Below are positions 1 to 11,500 of a stretch of DNA of 64,000 nt, piece after piece. The first letter of the stretch is position 1. Each line of letters begins with the position of its first letter. Under the pieces are notes generated by a model, which searched no databases, was not told the origin of the DNA, and worked only from the letters and a program-made list of their open reading frames with translations. Made by a program: the position numbers and the translations under genes. Origin of the DNA: Solanum dulcamara. Lineage: Eukaryota > Streptophyta > Magnoliopsida > Solanales > Solanaceae. The stretch is from contig NC_077240.1 of the NCBI RefSeq assembly GCF_947179165.1, positions 82,038,001 to 82,102,000 on the forward strand, read 5' to 3'.

Positions 1-143
1 AGTATGATTAACAATTTTCTTTGAATGCATTAACTGGCTTTTGATAATTTGACCTTTAGTTCTCGTGATTATTCTCCATTTGTTGGATACTCCAAGACAT
101 CTTCTAACTTTGACTGTTTATTCTTTGGTTCTTTCATAAAAAG

Positions 144-3100
144 GTTGATACATTTTTCGCTGCCGGATCCCCTCTTGGTGTTTTTCTTTCCCTCCGCAAT
201 GTTCGTATTGGGATTGGTAATTCTTCTACTGTCGATATTTAAGTGCATGTTGATGACATTGCTTATTTTTCCTCTGAATCTTGTGGAGGCAGTGGGTGGG
301 TGGGTATACTTTGTACTTTTGTGAAATCTCTTGAATATTTTGCCATAAGCCTGTAAGATTGTTGTCTGTTTGCTTGAATAGACATCTAATGTTTGTTTCC
401 ATAGATCTAATAAGTATACTTTAGCTACTATCAAATCTGCTGACTTTCTGCAGTATAAACCTAATCTTTATATATCACTCAGCCGAAAGATTTTCTTTTT
501 ACTTCAGTAGCAGTAAATAAATGTTTGTCAAATTAAATTTTTAAAAAATGTTTATCAAATCCTCCTGGTGCATTATGTTGCCTTTAGTTCTGCAAGTTCC
601 CAAGAATCCTATGGATGCTATAAACTCTGTATGTTGGCGGTGACTGTTGCCTTTTGATGTTTACTTTATAAGGGTTTAATTCATATGTTTTTTTTGGTTC
701 TAGGCAACTCATGGGTGTTTGAAATATGGCAGTTCTCTTTCTTCTCTCTGTTAAAGATGGTGGTTCATCTGTTTCACTTAGTTATCATTTCTTATGTTCT
801 GTTTTATCCTGGTATGACAGGCAAGGGGAAAGAATACTGGGAAGAGGATAATATAGTTGAAGAGATGCCAGCTTGTCGACAAATGTTCAACATTTTCCAC
901 CCTTTTGATCCAGTGGCATACAGGTTTAATTGTTGTTATTGTTGCTACTTTGTCATCTTTTTTGTTATACAAGCTCATGCATGCTTGTCTCCTACTTCAG
1001 AATAGAACCACTCGTCTGTAAAGAATATCTCAACAAACGCCCCGTCATTATACCCTACCACAGAGGGGGGAAACGACTGCATATTGGTTTTCAGGTAAGG
1101 TCTCCATAGTTACGTGATTAATGTGCTAGGTTCCTTCCACCATCTTTATTAATGTGCATCCTGATACTACTTGGTGCAGGAATTTAAAGAAGAAGTATCT
1201 TTGCGTTCACATGCTTTTGTGAACAATATAAATACTGTAAAGGTGTGTTTTCTCCCTATTTGTTGATGTGACATTACATGCACAAAAGGGTGGTATGTTT
1301 GTAATTGAGATGATAAGATTTGATATCACTCATTAGGAAGTTTGTTATCCTGTAATCTTGCAAAGATAGACAAATGAAGAATAAATTATTCGGCTTATTA
1401 CAAATGAAACTTGCTGATTGGATTTTAAATGACCTTAGCAAAATCAGAGAACAGCTGTTTGAAGTATAGATCTGTACATGGTCTTTTAACATTATAACAA
1501 ACAGCTGGTTAAAGTTGAGATCCCTGCTGAACAGATCGCTTGACATGGAAAATAATTGTTTGTTTTGGTTTATAAACCATGAATTGAACGACTTGTGTTA
1601 TGCTTCTATAACCTGATGTTCTCCTTTCAATTATCATGCTGGAAACGTGTCCTCTTCATCTAACTATTTTTGATGACATGTATGTTCTTTCACAAGTTCG
1701 AAACTTCAAATCCTGGATTATCATCATTTCTTTGTGGGGATTAAGGTTCCATATTTTCCTTCTTATTTGGTTGGTGTGGCGTGAACTTCATATGTCATTC
1801 AAAAGTCATTTACAGAAGATGGGTAGATTTGCTTGTTTTAGTGTTTAGCCTTAATTTTTGTGATTATTTTATGGTTTTCAATTAGGTCTCATGATGCCAA
1901 TGAGTTATGGATATTAATGACGCTTTGTGATTAGGTAAAGGTGATTACTCTTTGTCAATCAAGAGACAAGGATGGCGAAGATGGTAATAAAAGCAAGCAT
2001 TTCTTTTTCGAGTGCTTTCTTCCACTTTAGATTTTAAAAGTTCACCTCTTTTCTCTGTGACAGAAGCTATCAGCTATAAATCAAGCTGGAGCCTCTCCCC
2101 CCACCCCACCAAACACCGTTTTACCTTCCTATCTTTCTAGGTAATTATGTCACTTTCTTGCAGAGGTTACCCAAGAGTCTCAGGAGATAGAAGAGAGGTC
2201 ATATGGCTCAATTATGATGGAGAGATTAACTGGAAGTGAAGATGGTCGAGTAGATCATGTTTTACAAGTACGTTCATTCACCAGTAGACCTTGAAACAGT
2301 TGTTCTATTTACGTGATATCTTCCCAGTTTCTTCTGCAATTGAAGGCTTAATCTTCTGTGTTACATGGCTATTCTTCTTGCTCTTTCTACCCTTTCATTG
2401 TTTTCCTGTAGCTGTTCTAGTCATTAGATGTTTGTATGTATGTGGGTGCTTGTTCAGTATACAAATTGATGTTATTCAGTACATAGATAGCCCCTTAAAC
2501 TTGGCGCGAACTGCTAGTTAGACACCTCAACTTTCTTAGTGACCATTTAAATACCTCACTTTACAAAGGTGTCTCAAGTACACCTTGCGTTGACATGGCA
2601 TATTGTTTGTTTTCCACTAACATTTGAGTGCGTGGAAAGCTTAAATTATGTTTTTTCTCTCTTTTTTCAAAAAAATTTCACCTTTCTTCACCAGACTTTT
2701 TCATGGGTCTATACATTTTCAAAAAAATAATAATCAGGAAATCAGGTCTAATGGGTCTTATACATTTTAACCATTGATGACAAAACAAGGTGGAAATATA
2801 AATTTCCATCTATAAAAAAGCATGTAAAATCTCTTACCATTAATGCCGATCATTTCCATCGATTAAATCCCCATCGGTAATGGGCAAGATTGGAGAGTAA
2901 GGAGGGTTTCCTCTACAATTACTTTTCACCCAAAACAGAGAGTTTCACGTGTTCCCCGGCGGAGGAAGGTTTTGGTCATGATTAATAGCATTCGTGGTTG
3001 GCTTGAGGGCATAAAATCTATGACAGAAGAATTCCACCATCTTCTTTCAGCATGTGTTAGGAAACTGATTTCTTAACTTTTACATTATGCACAAAATGGA

Positions 3101-5900
3101 AGTACGACCTCCTGTTCTCATACTAATCATTAGACAAAGATCATCAAAAGAAGCTTTTCAATAATTTTAAAAGCTTTAAAAAATTAGGATTACTGTAAGG
3201 AATTAAGTTTCAAAAGTTTACAAGCATGAGGCATTCCACCGTCTACTATTCATATTTTTTGCTTTACTGTCTGTCCATGTTGCGAACTTAAGTTCTAATG
3301 TCCAGCTAACTGGATCAAAAGTTTTTTTCCTTTCTGAAATCCACATGATTTTTTGTGTGTATATATGTTATACAAATCATTAGGTTCTTCCTATGTGTTC
3401 CTTTTAACACCAGGCAGCTGACAATGTCCATGGATGAGTTTATATATTTTATACTCACCAGTCGCAGTTGCCTTTTGTTCTTATTTCTTTTTTTATTGTA
3501 GGATAAAACATTTCGGCATGCATACATTTCAACCCTTGGAGCGCACACGTAAGTATCCTTATCAATTTAAGAGGGTTTATTATGCCAATTTCATGTCTCC
3601 CCTAAATAATGATTGGAAGGCTTATTTACCCAAAAAGCTCTCTTGTGCAAATGAAGAAAATGGTGGTGATCTGAAGTGTTTCAATGACAAAAATCCTTTG
3701 TGTTCATAGTGTCTTTTCATACTGTAAGACTTTGGAAACAGCCTGTCTACTTCCACGAGGTAGGGGTAAGGTCTGCGTACACTCTACCTTCCCCATATCC
3801 AATTTGTGAGATTTCACTGTGTATGTTGTTGTAGTTGTAAGACTTGTATAATATGCAAAATGACAGAAATTATGGAGGAGTCTGAACTAAGTAATTCAGA
3901 GACAGAAGTGCTTAATGGTTATGGTAGTTCAACCAGTGTCAACTTACTCCACTACTCAAGGTCCCTTTTCATTGGATTTTCCACTACTTCTCTCTACAAG
4001 TCTCCTCTTGTTAGGGAACTCCGTCAAATCTTTCCTTGTCGTAGTCGACTTTTCTGTAACTCAATATAGGTTTTATGCAATAGAGAACCCCTCTAGACTC
4101 ATTAATTAAAGCATTAAAAATATGAATTCCCCTGCTTTCTGGCTGTGTCAGTTGAACTTTCTGGAAGCAAGTTTGTCCAGGACGGTTTTGTTGTTGGCAA
4201 GAAATGCATGTTTAAGTACCATTCTTTTCAATCAAAAAATCGGTAGAGCAAAAAGTTTGGTCATTTTATCCTAGAAGTTCTTTCTTCCTTGTCATCCTAG
4301 TTACCTACTATTCTTGGACTAGTTAATGCATAACATTGGAAGTCGAGAGAATGAGGAGTTGTTTAGTTCAAGAACTAGTTCAGAGATTTTAGTAATAATG
4401 TAGGGATACAAATCTTGTGTTATTTACACAGAAAAAACATTTGTAATTTAAGTTGTGTTGCAAAACAAATGTCATATTAGTTATGCGGAATATAACGCCA
4501 GAATTATTTTTCTTGATGCAGCTAACCAAAAAAACTCTTTTGGAGAAGAGCATATTCAAATTGGTTTTCCTTGTTTGGACAATATTTGGTTGAGATTGAA
4601 AAGACGAGTATTTGAAGTTTAAGTTATAAAAAAAGAATATTTTGCAAGTTGTCAATGTGTCTGGACATGCATTTTACTTGGAAAAAAGTTGGAAATTTTG
4701 TGAGTGAACACTATTATTTCACTTGAAATACTCATCTTTTCAACTTCAAATTCCCTATTTCAAGCTGAAGATGAAATAATGGACAAAATGGTAAAGAAAA
4801 CATTGTTTGAAATTAATTTGAATATTTACAAATGATGATAATGTATGTCCAAACGCCTACAAACTGAGCAGTTAGCTAATCCGAAAACATACACGTGACT
4901 TTCTGTATATAGCAAACCTTGACATATTCTAATGGTGCTAGTTTCTTGTTCTCCCTTGTTCGTTATCCATGGAGAATGTGGTCTCATGGTGCCTATCTTG
5001 TATGATTCTCTGGCATTTGATTCCTTTTGGAGATTATTAAAGCTTCTTGAGTCATAACCAACATTTCTTTTAAATAGGCCTGGTATACTTGCATCTTTGC
5101 CAGCCTTTCGACATCCTTAGACAACTCTATCAAATTTAGATTTGTTAATAGTCTCATATATTTAAATGTCAATTTGTTGCATTCTTCTGCATATACTTGA
5201 AGGGCTTTTAAGAAGTCTGAATTCAGACTTGACCTTACAATTAGCACTTTTATTTTAGGTTTTGCTGCTTTAAGCGGTATGGTGTAGTGTCTACACCAAT
5301 TTTTTTTTGGTTCAACTTTGGTCTCCTGACTAATTTATGCACATCTCGACTAATCTACCGAGTACTTGCTACCTACTACCAGTATAGGTGTCGGCTAACC
5401 TATCTGCCATGGGTTAGAAAAATAGTAAGAGATCATCTAGGGTTATTTCGTGTCTAATGGGATGCGAATCCAGATTGCCTATGGTTCATTTTGTAATCCG
5501 TTGCAGATAGTTTTGTTGGTGAGACATGTCAGGTCAAAATTGCTTGCCAACCCATTTTACTATATTACTTCATGAATCTCATCTCTAAGGCAACTTTTGA
5601 TCAAGATTTTCCATTTGTTCTGTGGTATATTGAAAACTTTTAAATGGTTTAACTTTTTCCAGGAACTACTGGAGAGATAACGATACAGCTCTTTTTATGC
5701 TGAAACACTTGTATCGAGGTATACCGGAGGATTCCTACTCGTCTTGTGAACCTGTGGAAGGAAGTTCAAAGGATGATAGAGATACAGAGACCTGGTGTGA
5801 TCAAAGAGAGGAGGCTGACGAAGAATTCCCATTAACATTTGCGGACAAACTCACTGTGAAAAGTTTTTCTCACAAAGCCCGGAAAACTTTGAAGTGGTGA
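144..5900 (+). CDS. SGR2: SGR2-type DDHD-domain phospholipase A1-like protein, 3' part (partial)
   Basis: C-terminal part of a phosphatidic-acid-preferring phospholipase A1-like protein of the SGR2 family, known in Arabidopsis to act at vacuolar/endomembranes in shoot gravitropism. Eight exons are readable: about 144-216, 821-923, 1001-1094, 1180-1242, 1935-1983, 2164-2267, 3502-3548 and 5663-5900 (TGA). All junctions are GT-AG and the frame is continuous. Conserved landmarks are [15 protein letters not shown] in the first exon, then [44 protein letters not shown], and a tail ending KARKTLKW. The HPFDPVAYR and GGKRLHIG segments belong to the DDHD domain. The lipase GxSxG motif and the N-terminus are off the left edge, so activity cannot be judged. 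The left border of the first exon (143/144) is the least certain because its acceptor is preceded by A-rich sequence. Introns carry SINE and LINE-tail debris. Confidence 0.9.
3733..3836 (+). repeat. RTE LINE/SINE 3' tail with TTG-type end
   Basis: Contains the phrases GAGGTAGGGGTAAGGTCTGCG and CACTCTACCTTCCCC and ends TATGTTGTTGTAG. This is a tail that recurs in this window at 18280, 18490, 26500, 36960, 38950 and, inverted, at 39870. It lies in the last SGR2 intron. Too short to assign to a LINE or a SINE on its own. Confidence 0.7.
5297..5480 (-). repeat. tRNA-derived SINE remnant, inverted
   Basis: Read on the minus strand this resembles the 3' half of the SINE family seen complete at 42886-43113 (block with a CACC-rich stretch, then a GTACC-like block and a poly-A run that appears here as T-rich sequence near 5300). 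It sits in the last SGR2 intron and is degraded. No clear target duplication was found. Confidence 0.4.
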
Positions 5901-7627
5901 ATCATGCTGATCTCTTTTGACTAGAGGTGCAGAAAAACACCAATTCTGGAGTTATGTTACTTCAACACTAATCAGTAAAAGCACAACTTCTTTTTATACC
6001 AGACTCAAACAAGGAGAATGTTGAAGGTATATCTGCCTTATGCAATGCTCAAATTGTTGGGCTTATTTCTGAAGCGCGGTAAGGGAAAACCTTATACTGA
6101 TTTCAGAATTTGATGTGAACGAAGGTATTTCTCCGCATCTGTGATGTTAACCATCTCCCGTCAGATTGGTCTCTGTCTTGAAAGGAAAATGAGAAACACA
6201 AGATCAATCCTCCAGTGTATACATTGAAAAAGGATATGCTTATGTCACTTGAGCCGTTTGTGAATACTTGTTTTTAGATGTGAATTTCTGGCACTGAACA
6301 TGTAAATATATGTAGCTGTTAGAAAGTGACCACAAGCGGGCAGGAAATTGATGTGGTGGAGACTCAAGTCGAGGTGATGGATTACTATCACTATAGATAG
6401 ATGCTCTTTCTGAATTGTGTTCAATGCTACCTGATATTCCAACAAGGGTTTACACTTTTCAGCCCTTGTAATTGAAAATAGCTCTACTTATGAAAGTTGA
6501 AATTCTAGATTAATCATTGTTAAGTATAGAAAGTCATCATCATTTTGTGTTCAAATTAAACCTAAAAAGTATATTATATAAATCCCGACAAGAGAAAATA
6601 ATAGAATTCTAATTAGTTATTCCATCCAAGAACAACAATCTATACTCTAATTATCCCCTCCATCAGCATTTCAATTGATCTCTCTTGAGGAAGAAAACCT
6701 ACTTAAACAACTTAAAAGACTTGGCCCAGTTTGAGTTTGAAAGTCAACAGACGTCTAGTATTGACTACACTCAACTCCTAACTCATTATACTAGTTATTG
6801 TTAAACACAAGAAAAGCAAAACACGAAGTCCAGGCCGAAATATATCAGTCGCGTCTATTTTGATTCAAAAGAAAGGTGAAGGACTTGACAACCTTACGTT
6901 GTTGAACTGATAATCATCTATTGACTAACCTAACATCCTCCTAAATCTAGTGATCTTTCAACTGTAGCATTTTCCTCATTGAAAAAATAAAATCTAAATT
7001 CTTGGGACCAAACAAGTTTGTTCGACTTTGATTTGGTACGGTTTGATTTTTTAAAATGTTATGTAAATATCTCGCCTAATATTAAACTTGATATTGTTCA
7101 ATTTCATTTATTCGATTTGGTAGTTATGATTTGTCCGATTTGAATAAATAGTCGTTACTTTCTTTTTCGTATTTAAGAGCTAAAAAAATATTAGACAAAA
7201 CACTAAATTAAAAAAATGAATTTTGATACTTTCAATTTTCTAAAATGCGCGTTAAAGGAAAGATAGAGACAAACATTAATCATGTATGAACTTGTGAGCT
7301 GAATTATTATCGTTCTAAAACTAAAAATAATGCAAAATTAAACCCATAGTTAAAGTGACAATATTGATTCAAATTGGATTAGATCTTTATATTAAGAAAA
7401 AAGTAATTTAATTTAATTTCTAATCGTCATAATTTTTATTTGAAATTCATGAATGCAATGACATGAGAAAAAACTATCTTTATATAAGTTTAAGTATTTA
7501 TTTGTACATGTCTAAAATTAGAAGATATAAATATCAAATTAAAAAAAAAGATGTTTACATATTATGCATATTTAATTTGATAAAAAAAATAAAACCAAAT
7601 TCCATATTATATAATCTGGTACACACT
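5901..7627. other. SGR2 3' flank and AT-rich intergenic region
   Basis: No gene is seen. The first 500-600 bases are probably the SGR2 3' UTR. The rest is strongly AT-rich single-copy-looking DNA up to the biotin carboxylase promoter. This sequence has no counterpart upstream of the second biotin carboxylase copy, so it marks the left limit of the tandem duplication. Confidence 0.6.
7605..7614 (+). promoter_or_regulatory. TATA-like element upstream of biotin carboxylase copy 1
   Basis: TATTATATAAT lies about 60-100 bases before the presumed start of the 5' UTR. It falls just outside the duplicated segment, and copy 2 has no equivalent at the matching place. TATA-like strings are frequent in AT-rich DNA, so this is a suggestion from position only. 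Confidence 0.35.
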
Positions 7628-7859
7628 AAATTGTGCATACTATTGAACCAAATTTCCTCCATTTTTGCAGCTAAAACCTGTAACACAGTTTTTTGGCGGA
7701 GCATTCAATCTTGTTTGGAAGATCCTATAGTCAAATCTCTTGCTTTCTTGTTTTCATCGACATCAACCTTTCCCTTCTTCAAATCTACCCCACACCCACC
7801 TCCTCTTTCATTCTCATTTCTCTGTCAAAGTAGTAATTGGTAAGCTGAATACACTTCTA

Positions 7860-8480
7860 ATTGCTTGTTTTCTTTCATTTTGTTGTTATGCATTGTGTTG
7901 TTCTTTGTGGGTCTTGAATCAATGTTCTAAAGATTTGTTTTTTTTTCTTGATACCCACCTCTCCATTTCTCTGCTTCCACATCTCTTTCTCTCTGTCAGA
8001 GTAATAGGTACAGACTAAAGCTAATTACAGTTCTAGCTTGCTTGTTTACTTTCATTTTGTTAGTTTTGCATTGTTTTGTTCTTTGTGGGTCTTGAATCAA
8101 TTTTCTAAAGATTTTTTTTTTCTTGATACCCACCTCTCCATTTCTCTGCTTCCACATCTCTTTCTCTCTGTCAAAGTAATAGGTACAGACTAAGCTAATT
8201 ACAGTTCTAACTTACTTGTTTTCTTTCATTTTGTTGTTTTGCATTGTTTTGTTCTTTGTGGATCTTGAATCAATGTTCTAAAAAATTGTTTTTTTTTCCT
8301 TCATACCCACCAAGTCTTTCATCCCCATTTCTCTGCTTCCACATCTCTTTCTTACTGTCAAAGTAATAGGTACAGACTAAGCTAACTACAGTTCTAACTT
8401 GATTGTTTTCTTTCATTTTGTTGTTTTGCATTGTTTTGTTCTTGTGGGTCTTGAATCAATGTTCCAAAAATTTGTTTTAT
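7860..8480 (+). repeat. Tandem repeat in the 5' UTR intron, about 4 units of 175-185 bp
   Basis: Units begin near 7863, 8041, 8215 and 8400 with CTTGTTTTCTTTCATTTTG and continue through TGGGTCTTGAATCAATGTTC, a T-run, then a CT-rich CCATTTCTCTGCTTCCACATC block and GTACAGACTAA. The last unit is cut short by the acceptor at 8496. Copy 2 has only about two units (21492 and 21665). The CT-rich end of each unit resembles the end of the first non-coding exon. Confidence 0.85.
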
Positions 8481-8528
8481 TCCCTGTTCTTGGCAGGAAG
8501 ACAGGAATTGAATTACATTGATCAGGAA

Positions 8529-11500
8529 ATGGATTCTGCAGCCATGACTAGCGTTTGTGGCAAATCTGCTGTTTGCTCTACTCCCGTAAGACCAATCCTA
8601 TATGTAATGTGTGTTAATAATCTTAAAATCCTGCTTTGTTATTAATGATATGCTCTTCTGGGAATGACATGACAGGTTGAATACCACTAGATAGTGATAA
8701 TACCTTTGGTATTTAATAATTGCTAATAAAAAATCATATGATGTGTTAAAATACTTTTGGTATTTTAGACCAGTAAATGCTTGGTATCAATAGAGACTTA
8801 GCTAAAGATAGGGCACAAATGAAGAAAAAGATCCATAGAGGTGATAACTACTAGCGAGGATAGGTTTTAGATTAGTCTGGAACTTTTTATTGTTTATTTT
8901 TATTATTAGTATTATTTTATAAATACTTTTAACGTATTTTTTTTTACCATGATATGAACTTAAATGATGAAATAAGGATTCACCGACCCCAACTTGTTTG
9001 TGACTGCGCGTAGTTGTTGTTGTTGTTATGTTAAAGGTGTTTCTTTTTTCTTAAAACTACTTGAAACATCATCATGTAAAAAGAGAGGTAGGGAGAATTT
9101 GCTTTCCACCTTGTTTGGAGTCTTCTATGTCAGCACATTTATCTCTTTCTTTCTATCTGTAAACGTTCTTGCACACATCTCAAGCTGAGAGTCCCAGAGA
9201 GGGTATGTTATGGTGTATTTTTTTAGTTGGTGTTTTCTATATGAGTTGAAATATATGCTGCTTTTTTGCACCTTTCTGCTCGCCAAGTGAAGATTTTGAT
9301 GCTACAGATAACCTTAAACTTTGGCTGCATGTTCTGAATAGGGTTTATTTATGGGGAGAACAAGCAATATTAGGAGCTCGCAGTGTAGCTTTATGGCAGG
9401 AAATAGGATAAACTTTCCAAGGCAGACTGCTCAAGCACACAGAGTTAGTACTAAATCTCGCAAGTGTGGTGCTCTTACTGTGACATGTCGCACCGAGAAA
9501 ATTCTGGTGGCAAATAGAGGAGAGATTGCTGTCCGTGTGATTCGAACTGCCCATGAGATGGGAATTCCTTGTGTTGCAGTTTATTCGACCATCGATAAAG
9601 ATGCCTTACATGTGAAGCTAGCTGATGAATCTGTTTGCATTGGAGAGGCACCAAGTAATCAATCGTAAGTTATCACAAACTTGCTGTTCTTATTGAAAAC
9701 CAAGTTAAAATTCTTTGCTTTTTTTTTTAATATCCCATTATGTCCGTATACAAGAGTTATACCAAAAAAAGGAGAAACCTACAAAATATGGTTCTCTCCA
9801 AACGATGCCCAATCCTCTATACAAACCGGAACTACATGGGTGCACCAAAAGAAAATTCTTCATTTTCTTATCTTTATTTGATCTTCGTTTCATAATTTTC
9901 ATCTCCAAGAATTAAGTCATTTACATCTCTATTTACCGTGTACAGGTATTTAGTGATCCCAAATGTCTTGTCTGCTGCTATCAGTCGCGGGTGTACAATG
10001 TTGCATCCTGGATATGGTTTCCTTGCTGAGAATGCAAGTTTTGTTGAGATGTGCAGAGAACATGGAATCAACTTTATTGGGCCAAATGTAAGTTCTTACA
10101 TGTCATTGTCTTATTACCTATATTAAACCTGAAGGCATCCGTATTTCCCATGGTATCGGTGCTGTATTCAGTAGATACTAACAAAACAGGAACACGAAAG
10201 GTAAAACTGAGTGTTATTCTAATCTATCCTTTAACTTTTGATCGATTCATACTAGATATTAAAGCCATCAATTCAAGACATAGAACTTAAAAGTATTTAT
10301 CTAGTATTGGTATATATTGATTCCTATGCAGATGCTCATGATCTCTGCGTTCACTGCTACACCAAGTATAGTAGTACAGTGAAATCTTAATCTGTTTTAT
10401 CAATCTGTGTATGGTTTGAAGAAATTCAGCTGATCATCGTGTCTTTGTATATAAAATGGGAGCTTCTAAGGCACCCAAGTGTGTGGCATAGGTCAATGAA
10501 GTAGATGAGGCAAAAACGAGTTGATTTCTTCCCATCTGTCCCAACCTTGGTGAACAGAATTATTCTGGTACTTATGCTTGTGGGAGGTGGTGGAATGTAG
10601 CTGGTACCCTGTAGAATTACTCGAGGTGTGCTTAGTTGGCCCCAACACCACATTTATATATTAAAAAAAGCTTCTAAGAATTAGCTGGCATTTTGTGGGT
10701 AAATAGTCAATTATTTGGTCAAAGAGAAGAAATTACTGGGATAATTTGAAATATTTTCAGCCATGTGAATTTCAAATAGAGCTCTGTGGTATAACCCAGA
10801 GAGCTTGTTTTCTTGTGCTCAATAAGATCTTTCGAATAGGTATATCTACATCTCTTATAACTAACCTGGTAGTTCTGCCATCAGAAGATATTTATTTCAG
10901 TATAAGCTAAATGTTTTAATACAACAATCTGACACTCTCGAGCATGATAAGGAAGAAGCATTAGCTTCTCTATTGAGATTAGTGACCTATTGATGAATGT
11001 CCCTTTTTCTTGTTTCTTTTCCAAAACAGCAAACATATACATACATTACCATGTCTTCTCATTCCCTTTGCTCAACGGAAGCATATGCATCATTTGCCCC
11101 AGAATGTATTCTGCTATGTTTTGGTTAATAGCCGCATAAATTAAAAGGATTACTTACATTCTTTGTCTTTTAGCAACAGCTTTCTCTGGCTTTTAAGTAA
11201 AATCTTATTTCTGTAAAATCCACTTCCAACCCTGTTCACCAAAGGAAAATAAAAGTTAGTAAAGGACAATATCGCACATTCTACTTAACTTGAGAGCCAT
11301 AATAAACATGGTTATTCGTCCCAAGGGGATGACCTAGGGGTTTAGGCACGGGAGTAACAACCTGGAGATCCCTGGTTCTAATCCTAGCAGCAACACTTGG
11401 TGTGGGCCCATCTGCTCAAGCTTTGATATGCAGGATTGCCTTGGTAATCTGTGATTGTGGGCTGAAAAGCCTGCCTGTGGATCAGTCGAGGTGCACAAGC

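Noticed and set aside
49..434. 91- and 121-codon frames at the left edge.
   Set aside because: The real SGR2 exon (144-216) is in another frame with conserved GSPLGVFL sequence; these frames are shadows plus intron.
685..1005. 106-codon frame including the SGR2 exon at 821-923.
   Set aside because: Only the part after 821 is coding; upstream and downstream parts are intron, as shown by the splice sites and the conserved continuation at 1001.
2490..2650. Stretch with CCTCAACTTTCTTAGTGACC and GTGTCTCAAGTACACC resembling a dispersed plant repeat.
   Set aside because: Seems repeat-like from memory, but no ends, inverted repeats or second copy in the window support a boundary.
7463..8645. Open frames of 80-126 codons overlapping the biotin carboxylase leader.
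   Set aside because: They run across the AT-rich promoter, the 5' UTR and its repeat units in a frame different from the conserved protein, with low-complexity Leu/Phe/Ser content.
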